Notes: generated by a model not told the origin, from the letters alone. A stretch of 64,000 nt of DNA from Bacteroidales bacterium (GCA_009877105.1 WXFD01000006.1:1-64000), one strand, 5' to 3'. Shown: positions 37,704 through 47,920, counted from the first letter of the stretch. Numbers and translations: made by a program.

Positions 37704-38117
37704 ATGCAGAGAATCATTAAGCTGAGCACATACAGTAAAAACGGCCTGTATGACATAACCCGGGAGGTGGAAGGGGTTATCAGGGAAAGCGGAATCAGGA
37801 ATGGCATTGCATCAGTATATGCACGTGGAGCTACAGCTGCAATAATGATCCAGGAGAACTGGGATCAGTCGGTACAGAATGACGTCATTACACTTCTTAA
37901 CCGGCTTATTCCCTCCGGTATATGGGAGCATGACCGACAGGACGACAACGGGGATGCACATCTGAAAGCTGGTCTGGTTGGTGCTTCGGAAGTTATCCCT
38001 GTCATTGACGGGAAAGCAGGATTGTCAACCTGGCAAAATGTGTTTTTCTGCGAATTTGACGGACCACGCAGCCTAAGGGAAGTTATCGTGACTGTAATAG
38101 AGGACAGGCAGGCTTAA
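37704..38117 (+). CDS. YjbQ/UPF0047 family protein
   Basis: 137 residues, close to the whole length of the family. Visible: GLYDITREVEGVIRESGIRNGIASVYARGATAAIMIQEN and the conserved end DAHLKAGLVGASEVIPVIDGKAGLSTWQNVFFCEFDGPR with a His that may bind metal. Members have a weak thiamine-phosphate synthase activity in vitro; the true role is open. Its stop overlaps the convergent queG stop by 4 bp. Confidence 0.9.
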   Translation: MQRIIKLSTYSKNGLYDITREVEGVIRESGIRNGIASVYARGATAAIMIQENWDQSVQNDVITLLNRLIPSGIWEHDRQDDNGDAHLKAGLVGASEVIPVIDGKAGLSTWQNVFFCEFDGPRSLREVIVTVIEDRQA

Positions 38118-39070
38118 TTGTTAACATTCAGTACTGCCCTTACGTTTTCCATGAATTTTTCGTAACGGATCCGCCTTAATACAGATCTGCCAAACAACTG
38201 CGAGAATTTTTCCAACGGAAGGGTCAGCCAGTCCTCCCTGGTCATTCGGGCAATTTCGGGATCAGGATCAAATTCACGATTATTATTGATCTTTACCCTG
38301 CTGTTCCAGGGGCAGACTTCCTGGCACCTGTCGCATCCATATATCCGTCTTCCGAATAATGGCAGGATATTTCCTGGTAGAGGCTGCCTGCTTTCGATTG
38401 TCAGTGCGGAAATACATTTCCTGGCATCGATCGTTCTGTTATTGTTTATTGCCGCGGTAGGACATTCGTCGATGCACAATCTGCAATCTCCGCACAAATC
38501 ATGCTCAAACGGTTCATCATAGTCCAGTTCAATGTTCAGGATCAGAATGCCGATAAAAAAGAACGACCCGGCTTCTCTACTGATAACGATGGAATGTCGT
38601 CCCTGCCAGCCAAGGCCGGCTTCCCTTGCCCATGCCTTTTCCAGTATACTTGCTGAATCGACGACAGGCCGGCCTGCAACATCATGGTCAAGCACTTTTA
38701 TCCACTCCAGGAGCCGATTCAGTTTTGAAAGTATCACTTCATGATAATCAATTCCGTAGGTATATCTTGAAAACAGCGGAACATCATCTGCTTCCTGTAT
38801 AATGTCGGAATAGTAATTCAGGCCCGTTACAACCAGCGATTTTGCATCCTTCAGAAGAAAACCCGGATCAAGGCGTTTCGGGATATCCCTGGCAAGGAAA
38901 TTCATCCTGTCATGCATTCCTGCGCCAATCCACTCTTCGAGGATCGGACGGTATTCCATGAGTGGACGTGATCTTGCAATTCCGCAAATATCAAAACCCA
39001 GTTCACGGGTCTTTTCTTTAATCTTTTCCGAAAGATCAGGTAAAGAGGATCCCTGGAACCCTGTATTCAT
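38114..39070 (-). CDS. queG: Epoxyqueuosine reductase
   Basis: 318 residues. N-terminal cobalamin-binding fold (ELGFDICGIARSRPL...MNFLARD), then two 4Fe-4S motifs: CGDCRLCIDECPTAAI and GCDRCQEVCPWN. It reduces epoxyqueuosine to queuosine in tRNA wobble position 34, needing cobalamin and two clusters. Its ATGA overlaps the end of the DUF59 gene by 4 bp, so it is the last gene of the suf operon. The HEAT-repeat C-terminus of longer QueG forms is not present; this is normal for short forms. Confidence 0.93.
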   Translation of the reverse strand: MNTGFQGSSLPDLSEKIKEKTRELGFDICGIARSRPLMEYRPILEEWIGAGMHDRMNFLARDIPKRLDPGFLLKDAKSLVVTGLNYYSDIIQEADDVPLFSRYTYGIDYHEVILSKLNRLLEWIKVLDHDVAGRPVVDSASILEKAWAREAGLGWQGRHSIVISREAGSFFFIGILILNIELDYDEPFEHDLCGDCRLCIDECPTAAINNNRTIDARKCISALTIESRQPLPGNILPLFGRRIYGCDRCQEVCPWNSRVKINNNREFDPDPEIARMTREDWLTLPLEKFSQLFGRSVLRRIRYEKFMENVRAVLNVNN

Positions 39071-39387
39071 AATAATCCAAGTTCAAGTTTAGCCTCATCG
39101 CTAAGCATATTCCTGTTCCACGGGGGTTTAAAGGTAAGCTTGACCTCGCAGTCCTTTACGCCCCGGGTACCTGCCACCTTGAATTTTACCTCTTCAAGCA
39201 GATCCTCGGCCATGGGGCAGTTTGGTGCAGTCAGGGTCATGGTGATATGAGCAACATGATCATCGTCAAGAGTGATGTCGTAAATAAGTCCGAGGTCATA
39301 AATATTGACCGGGATTTCGGGGTCATAAATACTTTTTAGTACCTGTCCGATCCGCATTTCAATTTCAAGCTGTTCAGAAGGGTCCAT
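39067..39387 (-). CDS. DUF59/MIP18-family iron-sulfur assembly protein (SufT-like)
   Basis: 106 residues. Signature: IYDPEIPVNIYDLGLIYDI at about residues 20-38 and MTLTAPNCPMAEDLLEEV with the conserved Cys. The family assists maturation of iron-sulfur proteins. Its place between sufE and queG fits delivery of clusters to targets. The gap to sufE is 93 bp, without a terminator. Confidence 0.9.
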   Translation of the reverse strand: MDPSEQLEIEMRIGQVLKSIYDPEIPVNIYDLGLIYDITLDDDHVAHITMTLTAPNCPMAEDLLEEVKFKVAGTRGVKDCEVKLTFKPPWNRNMLSDEAKLELGLL

Positions 39388-39480
39388 AATATATGATTTT
39401 AACTGGTTACTGAATCTGATAAATTTTCCTGTTCCCGGGATTAATGCCTGAAAGCTGATCCTGTCCTTAAAGAACCGATC

Positions 39481-39903
39481 CTAGTTCTTCCTTGCCCTGT
39501 ATGCCATTGCATAAAGCTTGATCTGCCTGATCATTGCAAGCAGTCCGTTCGATCGTGTCGGCGACAGGTTCTGTCTCAGGCCTATCCTGTCGATGAAATA
39601 AAGTTCTGCCCCGATAATCTCGTCAGGAGTACGATCTGAAAGGACCTTTATTAGCAGGGCCACTATACCCCGTGTAATAATTGCATCACTGTCGGCGGTG
39701 AATGAGATTTTCTGTCCGTCATAGTCCGGACGGAGCCACACTTTCGACTGGCAGCCCTCTATCAGGTAGTCGTTGGTTTTAAAACGGGGATCGATTGCCG
39801 GCAGGTTTTTTCCGATATCGATAAGCAGGTCGTACTTGTCCATCCAGTCATCAGATATCGAAAAATCTGAAATTATATTATCCTGAACCTCATTTATCGT
39901 CAT
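39481..39903 (-). CDS. sufE: Cysteine desulfuration protein SufE
   Basis: 140 residues. The sulfur-accepting Cys is C51 in LIEGCQSKVWL, with the usual RGIVALLIKVLSDRTPDEI and LSPTRSNGLLAMI following. It takes persulfide from SufS and passes it to SufB. It starts 9 bp after sufS. Confidence 0.95.
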   Translation of the reverse strand: MTINEVQDNIISDFSISDDWMDKYDLLIDIGKNLPAIDPRFKTNDYLIEGCQSKVWLRPDYDGQKISFTADSDAIITRGIVALLIKVLSDRTPDEIIGAELYFIDRIGLRQNLSPTRSNGLLAMIRQIKLYAMAYRARKN

Positions 39904-39912
39904 CTTCTCCTC

Positions 39913-41151
39913 TCATGAAAACATCCTGATCACCTTTTCAATTCCCGTACAGAGGGTATCAATTTCCTCCAGGGTATTGTAGAAGCACATCGAGATCCGT
40001 ACGGTGCCGTCAATCCCGAATCTGTCCATGACAGGCTGGGCGCAATGGGTTCCGGTCCTGACTGCAATCCCCTGCTTGTCAAGAATGGTACCTGTATCAT
40101 ACTGATGAATGCCATCAATCAGGAATGAAATGGTTGAGATTTTGTTCTTTGAATTGCCGTAAATCTTCAGCGGTCTGATTTCTGCTAGTTTCCCGGTTGC
40201 ATAATCAAGAAGCATTTTTTCACGGGCAGCTATATCCTTCCTTCCTGTTTCCAGCACATAATCGAGTGCCCTAGCGAGTCCTATGGCTCCTGCGAAGTTC
40301 ATTGTTCCGGCTTCAAACTTGAAAGGCAGTTCATTGTATGTGGTCTTCTCAAAAGTCACCTTTTCCACCATGTCACCTCCTCCCTGGTAGGGAGGCAGTT
40401 CTTCAAGCCATTTTTGTTTGCCGTAGAGAATACCGATCCCGGTGGGACCGTAAATCTTGTGTCCGGAAAAAGCGTAAAAGTCGCAGTCAAGTTCTGATAC
40501 ATCCACAACATCGTGCTGCACTCCCTGGGCTCCGTCAACCAGTACCGGAATCCCGGCAGAATGGGCAATCCGGATGATCTCTCCGACAGGTACTATGGTT
40601 CCGAGGGCATTTGATGCCTGTGTTACTGAAACAAGCCTGGTCCTGGGCGAAAGCAGTTTAACGAATTCATCGATCAATATTTCACCGTCATCATTCACCG
40701 GGATAATTCGCAGCGATGCACCTTTCCTCTGGCACATCATCTGCCACGGAACGATATTGGCATGATGTTCGAGGTTACTGATGATTATTTCATCCCCCGG
40801 TCCGACATACCTTTCACCGAAACTGAATGCAACACTGTTGATTGATCCGGTTGTTCCCGATGTGAATATCACCTCTTCCTTCCTGGCGGCATTAATGAAC
40901 GATCTGACCCTTTCCCTTGCATTCTCATACGCCTCGGAAGTCATGTCGCTCATGGCATGGATACCCCGGTGAATATTCCCGTTGTAACTTGTAAACACCT
41001 CCTGTATCGCATCGAGAACGCACTGAGGCTTCTGGGTTGTGGCACCGTTATCGAAATAGACAAGCGGCTTGTTGTAAACCTTTTTGCTTAAAAGGGGAAA
41101 GTCGGCCCGTATTTCTGCTATATCTTTCAACTCCAGGATAATTATCCGCAT
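39913..41151 (-). CDS. sufS: Cysteine desulfurase SufS
   Basis: 412 residues, PLP type. The PLP-binding Lys is in FYAFSGHKIYGPTGIGILYG; the active Cys in AVRTGTHCAQPVMD; substrate segments are IISNLEHHANIVPWQ and VDGAQGVQHDVVD. The ATG at 41151 lies inside the end of sufD (10-bp overlap). It releases sulfur from cysteine for cluster assembly. Confidence 0.95.
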   Translation of the reverse strand: MRIIILELKDIAEIRADFPLLSKKVYNKPLVYFDNGATTQKPQCVLDAIQEVFTSYNGNIHRGIHAMSDMTSEAYENARERVRSFINAARKEEVIFTSGTTGSINSVAFSFGERYVGPGDEIIISNLEHHANIVPWQMMCQRKGASLRIIPVNDDGEILIDEFVKLLSPRTRLVSVTQASNALGTIVPVGEIIRIAHSAGIPVLVDGAQGVQHDVVDVSELDCDFYAFSGHKIYGPTGIGILYGKQKWLEELPPYQGGGDMVEKVTFEKTTYNELPFKFEAGTMNFAGAIGLARALDYVLETGRKDIAAREKMLLDYATGKLAEIRPLKIYGNSKNKISTISFLIDGIHQYDTGTILDKQGIAVRTGTHCAQPVMDRFGIDGTVRISMCFYNTLEEIDTLCTGIEKVIRMFS

Positions 41152-42500
41152 TTAACCATGCAGCTTGCACATCTTGACAGTTCTCCCTTAAGACGCTGCA
41201 TAACAAGATTGTCAATACGTTCCCTCAGGGCTTCAACCCCGATATTCTGTATCACCTCATGAGCGAATCCAAGCATCAGGAGAAGCTTTGCCTCGCGTTT
41301 ATCGATCCCCCTCGATTGCAGGTAAAACAGGGCATTTTCGTCAAGCTGGCCCACCGTGGCCCCATGACTGCACTTAACATCATCGGCATAAATCTCCAGC
41401 TGGGGTTTGGTATACATCTTGGCATCATCGGTAAGCAGTATATTATTATTCTTCTGATATGCCAGCGTACCCTGCGCTTTCGGGTCAACAAATATCCGCC
41501 CGTTGAAAGCTCCTGTCGACATTTCGTCGAGCACACCTTTGAAAAGCTGGTTGCTCGTGCAGTTCGGAAAAGCATGCTCAACGCTGACCAGGTTATCGAC
41601 ATGCTGCCATTTATCAGAAAGGTAAAGGCCGAAAGAGCTGGACTCCGCACCTTCCCCTCCAAGGAAATGATAAGTGTTGTTCCGGACAAGTCCTCCATGC
41701 AGGGTCAGATTGTTAGATGACGAGTAGCTGTTCCTGCCCTGGTGAATGAACGTATGGGTTACTTTGCAGGCATTATTATGTTCATTTTGAACCCTGATAA
41801 TGTTAAACCTTGCATTTTCTCCCACATAAATTTCCGTCACTGCGTTGGTAAGAAATTTCTGCGGCGACAATGTATGATCGCAAATAATAATGGTTAAATC
41901 AGCATTATCGTCCACTATGATCAGATTCCGGTGCTGGTTAAAAACATCTTCAGTAGAATCGACAAGATTTATTACCTGGACGGGCTTGTTAAGGTGTGAT
42001 CCCTGTGGGACATGAACAAATACTCCGTCGGAGGCCATGGCAGTGTTAAGATGAACCAGGCCGTCGGAGTTGCTTTTTGCATATTTTCCATAATGCCTCT
42101 CGACCAGATCCGGAAACCGCCTGGAAGCTTCATTAAGGCTTCCTATCAGTATTTCGCCGGGAAGTGTCCTTATCTTTCCGTTAATGGTAGGATAAAACCC
42201 GTTCAGAAGCACCACCCCGTGAGTATCAAGATCAGTTATATCACACCTGAATTCTTCTGCCTTGACAAAATCAGATTCATCGGGGATAAAATAGGTTTTA
42301 TAGTTATGCCGGAAAAACAGATCGAGATTCGTGTATTTATAATTTTCATTCTTCCTTGTGGGAATCCCGAGCGTGGTGAACCTGTCGAAGGCTGCATCCC
42401 TGAAAGCATTCAGGAAAGATGTAGAGCCCTCTCTGATCCTCCGGATATTGTCAGTGTAAATCCCTGAATAAAGTTCCGTAAGCTCTGAATTTACTGCCAT
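41142..42500 (-). CDS. sufD: Fe-S cluster scaffold component SufD
   Basis: 452 residues from the ATG at 42500; the longer open frame to 42620 overlaps sufC and is not used. It begins MAVNSELTELYSG, has the family's beta-helix (YKYTNLDLFF, TLHGGLVRNNTYHFLGGEGAESSSFGLYL) and CSHGATVGQLDENALFYLQSRGI, close to the end. Together with SufB and SufC it forms the scaffold. The end MVKCG adds a terminal Cys. sufC ends one base before it. Confidence 0.93.
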   Translation of the reverse strand: MAVNSELTELYSGIYTDNIRRIREGSTSFLNAFRDAAFDRFTTLGIPTRKNENYKYTNLDLFFRHNYKTYFIPDESDFVKAEEFRCDITDLDTHGVVLLNGFYPTINGKIRTLPGEILIGSLNEASRRFPDLVERHYGKYAKSNSDGLVHLNTAMASDGVFVHVPQGSHLNKPVQVINLVDSTEDVFNQHRNLIIVDDNADLTIIICDHTLSPQKFLTNAVTEIYVGENARFNIIRVQNEHNNACKVTHTFIHQGRNSYSSSNNLTLHGGLVRNNTYHFLGGEGAESSSFGLYLSDKWQHVDNLVSVEHAFPNCTSNQLFKGVLDEMSTGAFNGRIFVDPKAQGTLAYQKNNNILLTDDAKMYTKPQLEIYADDVKCSHGATVGQLDENALFYLQSRGIDKREAKLLLMLGFAHEVIQNIGVEALRERIDNLVMQRLKGELSRCASCMVKCG

Positions 42501-42501
42501 A

Positions 42502-43260
42502 TCAGTTCTGATTGTCAACTTCTTTCTTAATCCAGTCGTATCCCTTCTCCTCGAGTTCCAGCGCGAGTTCCTTGCCTGCGGATTTGACGATGCGGCCATC
42601 GTATAGTACGTGTACGACATCGGGCACTATGTAATCAAGCAGGCGCTGGTAATGTGTTATCACAATTGCCGAATTGTCAGGGCGTTTAAGCTTGTTAACG
42701 CCGTTTGCAACCACTCTCAGGGCATCTATATCGAGGCCTGAATCCGTCTCATCGAGAATGGCAAGCTTTGGTTCGAGCATAGCCATCTGAAAGATCTCAT
42801 TTTTCTTTTTCTCGCCGCCCGAGAATCCTTCGTTCACTGATCTGTTGGCAAGTTTCGAATCGATATCGACAAGCTCTTTCTTCTCCCGCATTATCCTCAG
42901 GAAATCCGAGGCAGAAAGAGGCTCCAGTCCTTTATACTTGCGATGTTCATTAACAGCTGTCTTGAGGAAGTTCACCATGCTGACCCCGGGTATTTCAATT
43001 GGATACTGAAAGCCCAGGAAAATCCCTTCCCTCGAACGGTCCTCCGGCGCCATCTCAAGCAGATTTCTACCGAAATACGTCACTGATCCTTCGGTGACCT
43101 CAGCCAGATCTCTTCCAGCGAGTACTGCTGCCAGGGTACTTTTCCCTGATCCGTTCGGACCCATAATCGCATGTATCTCACCGGGTTTTACTTCAAGACT
43201 TATTCCCCTGAGAATTTTCTTTCCTTCAATGGCAGCATGTAAATTTTTAATAACGAGCAT
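42502..43260 (-). CDS. sufC: Fe-S assembly ATPase SufC
   Basis: 252 residues of ABC ATPase type. Walker A is GPNGSGKST, the signature FSGGEKKKNEIFQM, Walker B AILDETDSGLD, and the switch His in IVITHYQRLL. It drives rearrangement of the SufBD scaffold. It lies 26 bp after sufB. Confidence 0.96.
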   Translation of the reverse strand: MLVIKNLHAAIEGKKILRGISLEVKPGEIHAIMGPNGSGKSTLAAVLAGRDLAEVTEGSVTYFGRNLLEMAPEDRSREGIFLGFQYPIEIPGVSMVNFLKTAVNEHRKYKGLEPLSASDFLRIMREKKELVDIDSKLANRSVNEGFSGGEKKKNEIFQMAMLEPKLAILDETDSGLDIDALRVVANGVNKLKRPDNSAIVITHYQRLLDYIVPDVVHVLYDGRIVKSAGKELALELEEKGYDWIKKEVDNQN

Positions 43261-43286
43261 GATGACTAAAACGTTTTCAAATTTGA

Positions 43287-44735
43287 TTATCCTACACTGC
43301 CTTCGAGGCTTATCTGAAGAAGCTTCTGTGCTTCAACTGCAAATTCCATAGGAAGCTTGTTGATCACTTCCCTTGCATATCCGTTTACTATAAGTCCAAT
43401 AGCGTCTTCGGTTGATATTCCTCTCTGATTGCAGTAAAATATCTGGTCCTCCCCTATTTTGGAGGTTGTTGCTTCGTGCTCCACAATTGCACTCTGATTG
43501 TCAACCTCAAGATAGGGGAAAGTGTGTGCTCCGCATTTGTCGCCCAGCAGGAGGGAATCACACTGTGAAAAATTCCTTGCATCCTTTGCATTCTTGAGTA
43601 CCTTGACCAGGCCCCTGTAACTGTTTTGCCCATAGCCTGCCGAAATACCTTTGGACACGATTGTACTTTTGGTATTTCTGCCTATATGGATCATTTTCGT
43701 GCCCGTATCGGCCTGCTGGTGGTTGTTTGTAACCGCAACCGAGTAGAATTCGCCGGTTGAATTGTCGCCCCTGAGGATACATGACGGGTATTTCCATGTG
43801 ATTGCAGAACCTGTCTCAACCTGTGTCCATGAAATTTTTGAACCCTCACCCCTGCAAAGACCTCTTTTGGTGACGAAATTAAAGATGCCTCCATTCCCGT
43901 CCTTATCTCCGGGGTACCAGTTCTGGACAGTTGAATACTTGACCTCGGCATTTTTCTCTGCAATGATCTCGACAACTGCCGCATGAAGCTGGTTTTCATC
44001 CCTCATCGGTGCCGTGCATCCTTCGAGGTAGCTCACATAGCTTTCTTCGTCGGCCACAAGCAAGGTCCGTTCGAACTGACCGGTATTGGCCGAATTAATC
44101 CTGAAATAGGTCGACAATTCCATCGGGCATCGGATCCCTTTAGGCACATAGCAGAATGAACCATCGCTGAAAACGGCTGAGTTTAAGGCTGCAAAAAAAT
44201 TGTCGGTATATGGAACAACGCTACCCATGTAACGTCTCACAAGTTCAGGGAATTCCCTTACAGCTTCACTGAAGGAACAAAATATTATCCCCATCTCGGC
44301 CAGCGTTTCCCGGAAGGTTGTTTTTACTGAAACACTGTCCATGACTGCATCTACAGCGACCCCCGACAGATGCTTTTGTTCCTCGAGAGGTATACCGAGC
44401 CTGTCGAATGTTCTCTTTAGTTCAGGGTCAATGTCGTCGAGGCTGTTCACCCGGGGCTTTTGCCTGGGAGCAGCATAGTAAATAATATCCTGGTAGTCTA
44501 TTTCAGGTATCTTCAGGTTAGCCCATGAAGGCATCTTCATGTTTTGCCACTGACGAAATGATTTCAGGCGGAATTCAAGCAGCCATTCAGGCTCCTCCTT
44601 CTTCTCCGATATAAGACGTACAGTATCCTCATTTAAACCACGGGGTATCTTTTCGGTCTCAATATCGGTATAGAACCCGTACTTATAATCTCCCGAAGTA
44701 ACATCGTTTATTATCCTGTCCTGATCTGTCTCCAT
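43287..44735 (-). CDS. sufB: Fe-S cluster scaffold SufB
   Basis: 482 residues from the ATG at 44735 ([11 protein letters not shown]); nine more codons are open upstream. Family signatures: [58 protein letters not shown] and [21 protein letters not shown] with the His and Cys used in cluster binding. It is the first gene of sufBCDSE-DUF59-queG. A TAATTTTG -7-like element occurs on the minus strand at 44814-44821, without a clear -33 partner. No IscR-like gene is near. Confidence 0.96.
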   Translation of the reverse strand: METDQDRIINDVTSGDYKYGFYTDIETEKIPRGLNEDTVRLISEKKEEPEWLLEFRLKSFRQWQNMKMPSWANLKIPEIDYQDIIYYAAPRQKPRVNSLDDIDPELKRTFDRLGIPLEEQKHLSGVAVDAVMDSVSVKTTFRETLAEMGIIFCSFSEAVREFPELVRRYMGSVVPYTDNFFAALNSAVFSDGSFCYVPKGIRCPMELSTYFRINSANTGQFERTLLVADEESYVSYLEGCTAPMRDENQLHAAVVEIIAEKNAEVKYSTVQNWYPGDKDGNGGIFNFVTKRGLCRGEGSKISWTQVETGSAITWKYPSCILRGDNSTGEFYSVAVTNNHQQADTGTKMIHIGRNTKSTIVSKGISAGYGQNSYRGLVKVLKNAKDARNFSQCDSLLLGDKCGAHTFPYLEVDNQSAIVEHEATTSKIGEDQIFYCNQRGISTEDAIGLIVNGYAREVINKLPMEFAVEAQKLLQISLEGSVG

Positions 44736-44985
44736 CAATTTTCTCTTATCATAAACTAACAAACAGCAAAAGGTTTTGTTATAGAATTAATATCCGCTCT
44801 TCCAAATTGCACGCAAAATTATTAAAAATATTACTAATGATCAGGGATTCCGTCCATAATTTGAACGTGAAGATCCATGAGGAAGATCCTTTAAATATCC
44901 TGGTATGGATCAGGATATTTGCTGAAATTATTTATAAATTCGCACATTTTCAATATAAGGATTCCCGTTTAATAACCCGTTGCAT

Positions 44986-46455
44986 ATGTTCAGCAAACTA
45001 ACTTCATGCCTGTCAAAGAAAGCCGTAAAAGTATTTTTGACCCTGTTTTTTAGCATGGTGCCTCTGGCAGTTTTTGGTGCCGGCAAGGAAGGAATTATGA
45101 TCGGTCCAGTCAGGATCGAGTTTATTTTCTTCGGCCTCATTCTGCTTGGGGTTGCCCTGTTTCACAAACAGACTTTCAGGGTAGCTGTTATTGGATTAAC
45201 AGTACTTATGGTTTTTAAATTGTTCTTTGATCCGGCATTTCATCTGTATGAGCATTTTTTCGGAACCACACCCTTTGTGGAGCAGATAATGGACAAAGAA
45301 CTTCGTCAGGGGGAGTGGGGAATAATTCTCAATCTACTGGGACTGCTGCTTGGGTTTGCAGTACTCTCAAAATTGTTTGAAGAGTCGGGCGTACCCGACA
45401 AGCTGCCTCGGTATCTCCCCGATGACTGGAAAGGTCCTTTCCTACTGCTGGTCTTTGTCTTTATCCTTTCCTCCTTTCTCGACAACATTGCTGCGGCGCT
45501 GATTGGAGGCACCATTGCGCTGGTTGTATTCAGGAAAAGGGTTCACATTGGCTACATTGTGGCACTGGTTGCTGCCAGTAATGCAGGAGGATCGGGAAGT
45601 GTGGTCGGCGATACCACCACCACCATGATGTGGATTGACGGGGTATCGGCCTTTAACGTTCTGCATGCCTATGTTGCGGCTGGCGTTGCCCTGCTCTTCT
45701 TTGCCTGGTTCGCGGCCCGCCAGCAGGACAGATACCAGAAAATACAAATGGATCCAAGCCCGGATGTTAAGGTCGACTGGAAAAAAATAATCAATGTAAT
45801 CATGATCCTTGCCGGCGCAATTATTTCGAATATCCTTTATGATATGCCGGCCCTTGGTGTATGGATTGCCATAGTTGCAGGATCTTTATTCAACCGCGTA
45901 CCCTGGAAAGAAGTGCCCGGAGCCCTGAAAGGCACGATATTCCTGCTGTGCCTTGTCACCTGTGCTTCCCTCATGCCGGTGGAGGAGCTCCCCGATGCCT
46001 CATGGTTAACTGCTTTGTCACTTGGATTCCTTTCTGCTGTTTTTGACAACATACCCCTCACCAAACTTTGCCTCGATCAGGGTCATTACGATTGGGGGAT
46101 GTTAGCCTTTACGGTAGGTTTCGGCGGTTCGATGATCTGGTTCGGATCATCCGCAGGAGTTGCCATCACCAATAAGTTTCCGGAAGGCCGCAATGTGGTC
46201 AAATGGATAAAAAATGGCTGGCACGTTGCAGCATCCTACGTCGTGGGTTTCTTTGTCCTTTATCTGGTAATGGGTTGGGAGCCTGCTGACAATAAGGAAC
46301 ATAAAGTAATAAACTGTCCGGTTCCGGGCTGTCCCATGGCGCAAAAGAAAGTACGGGAAGAGGCCGGTTTAAATTATACTGACATCTCAAAAGGATTCCA
46401 TTACGATTCTGACACTCCGGGGATCCTGTTTGTTCACACTCATGAAGATAATTGA
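44986..46455 (+). CDS. NhaD/ArsB/citrate-superfamily ion transporter, paralogue 1
   Basis: 489 residues from the ATG at 44986 (a TTG two codons before is less likely). A cleaved signal-like first helix (LFFSMVPLAVFGAG) is followed by about 11 membrane helices. The ion-transporter family marks are SSFLDNIAAALIGGTIA, ASNAGGSGSVVGDTTTTMMW and SAVFDNIPLTKL, as in NhaD-type Na+/H+ antiporters. The cytoplasmic or periplasmic tail carries CPVPGCPMAQKK and ends HTHEDN. 63% or so of positions look shared with the next gene by eye. Substrate is inferred only (Na+ or a di/tricarboxylate). Confidence 0.85.
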   Translation: MFSKLTSCLSKKAVKVFLTLFFSMVPLAVFGAGKEGIMIGPVRIEFIFFGLILLGVALFHKQTFRVAVIGLTVLMVFKLFFDPAFHLYEHFFGTTPFVEQIMDKELRQGEWGIILNLLGLLLGFAVLSKLFEESGVPDKLPRYLPDDWKGPFLLLVFVFILSSFLDNIAAALIGGTIALVVFRKRVHIGYIVALVAASNAGGSGSVVGDTTTTMMWIDGVSAFNVLHAYVAAGVALLFFAWFAARQQDRYQKIQMDPSPDVKVDWKKIINVIMILAGAIISNILYDMPALGVWIAIVAGSLFNRVPWKEVPGALKGTIFLLCLVTCASLMPVEELPDASWLTALSLGFLSAVFDNIPLTKLCLDQGHYDWGMLAFTVGFGGSMIWFGSSAGVAITNKFPEGRNVVKWIKNGWHVAASYVVGFFVLYLVMGWEPADNKEHKVINCPVPGCPMAQKKVREEAGLNYTDISKGFHYDSDTPGILFVHTHEDN

Positions 46456-46504
46456 CGATAATTCATTACTTTTGCGCTTCGCCTGTTTTCAAAAAGTCAT
46501 TCGC

Positions 46505-47920
46505 ATGATAGTCAGAAATCTGTTCAATGAGGGCAAACCGTTAAAAAGAGGTTTCCTGCTGGTTATTTCTTTGTTCCTTCCGATGATTGCCTTTGGTGCC
46601 GGCAGCACTGTTCCATCAGCCGGTCCCATAAGATTTGAGTTCATCTTGTTTGCTCTTGTTCTTGCGGGGGTTGCCCTTTTTCATAAACATACCTTCACGG
46701 TTGCCGTAAGCGGCCTGATTGTGATACTCGCTTTCAAGCTGATATTTGATCCGGGCTTTCATTTTGCTGAACATATGTTTGGCAAAACTCCGTTCCTTGA
46801 ACAGCTGCTTGACAAGGAACACAGGGAAGGTGAATGGGGAATAATGCTGAATCTGCTGGGCCTTTTGCTGGGTTTTGCAATACTTTCCAAAGTTTTCGAG
46901 GAATCGAGGGTGCCGGATATTCTTCCAAAATACCTTCCTGATGACTGGAAAGGCCCTCTTCTACTGCTATTGTTCGTATTCATTATGTCGGCTTTTCTCG
47001 ATAACATTGCGGCTGCACTGATTGGAGGAACGATAGCCTATGTCGTTTTCGATAAAAAGGTTCATATCGGGTACCTTGCTGCCATTGTTGCTGCCAGCAA
47101 TGCCGGAGGAGCAGGCAGTGTCGTGGGCGACACCACCACCACAATGATGTGGATTGGCGGCGTAAGTGCGCTTAAAGTACTTCCGGCATTCGTAGCCTCA
47201 GCCTTTGCCTTTATGGTATTTGCATGGTTCGGATCTCATCAGCAGGACAAATTCATGAGAATTCAGAAAGATCCATGCACGGGTGTTGTTATTTCATGGA
47301 GAAATATCGCCGTTGTGGCCTTGATACTTGCAGGAGCCATCCTTTCGAACATTTTATACGACATGCCTGCCCTCGGTGTGTGGATCGCAATAGTAACCGG
47401 GGCCTTTTTAATTAAGATCCCGTGGAAAGAGGTTCCGGGAGCCATGAAAGGCACCATATTCCTTTTGTGTCTTGTGATGTGTGCATCAATGATGCCCGTT
47501 GAAGAACTCCCTAATGCAAGCTGGGAAACTGCATTTACACTTGGTTTCCTGTCATCGGTTTTCGATAATATTCCGCTCACGAAGTTGTGTATTGACCAGG
47601 GGCACTACGACTGGGCAATGCTTGCCTATGCCGTCGGATTCGGGGGCTCAATGGTGTGGTTTGGTTCTTCAGCCGGTGTTGCCATAACCAATAAGTTCCC
47701 GGAAGGCAGGAATGTAATACTGTGGCTGAGAAAAGGCTGGCACATAGCTATTGCCTATGTGGTGGGATTCTTTATTTTTCTTTTCGTAATGGGATGGAAC
47801 CCATCTGACAACAAGGAGCATAAGATAGTCGATTGCCCGGTGCCCGGTTGTCCCATGGCCGGACATTCCGGAGAACCTGACCGGCAGGATCCGGCTGGCT
47901 TTAGCGGTCTTACGGAATAA
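46505..47920 (+). CDS. NhaD/ArsB/citrate-superfamily ion transporter, paralogue 2
   Basis: 471 residues from the ATG at 46505; the frame is open to 46430 but that part overlaps the first copy. The same helices and motifs occur: SAFLDNIAAALIGGTIA, ASNAGGAGSVVGDTTTTMMW, SSVFDNIPLTKL, and a tail with DNKEHKIVDCPVPGCPMAGH. It arose by tandem duplication, with 49 bp between the copies. Two copies may differ in affinity or ion use, or give dosage. Confidence 0.85.
   Translation: MIVRNLFNEGKPLKRGFLLVISLFLPMIAFGAGSTVPSAGPIRFEFILFALVLAGVALFHKHTFTVAVSGLIVILAFKLIFDPGFHFAEHMFGKTPFLEQLLDKEHREGEWGIMLNLLGLLLGFAILSKVFEESRVPDILPKYLPDDWKGPLLLLLFVFIMSAFLDNIAAALIGGTIAYVVFDKKVHIGYLAAIVAASNAGGAGSVVGDTTTTMMWIGGVSALKVLPAFVASAFAFMVFAWFGSHQQDKFMRIQKDPCTGVVISWRNIAVVALILAGAILSNILYDMPALGVWIAIVTGAFLIKIPWKEVPGAMKGTIFLLCLVMCASMMPVEELPNASWETAFTLGFLSSVFDNIPLTKLCIDQGHYDWAMLAYAVGFGGSMVWFGSSAGVAITNKFPEGRNVILWLRKGWHIAIAYVVGFFIFLFVMGWNPSDNKEHKIVDCPVPGCPMAGHSGEPDRQDPAGFSGLTE

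Noticed and set aside
44807..45001. 64-codon ORF between sufB and the transporter
   Set aside because: It overlaps the transporter start, has no coding look and lies in the divergent promoter region.
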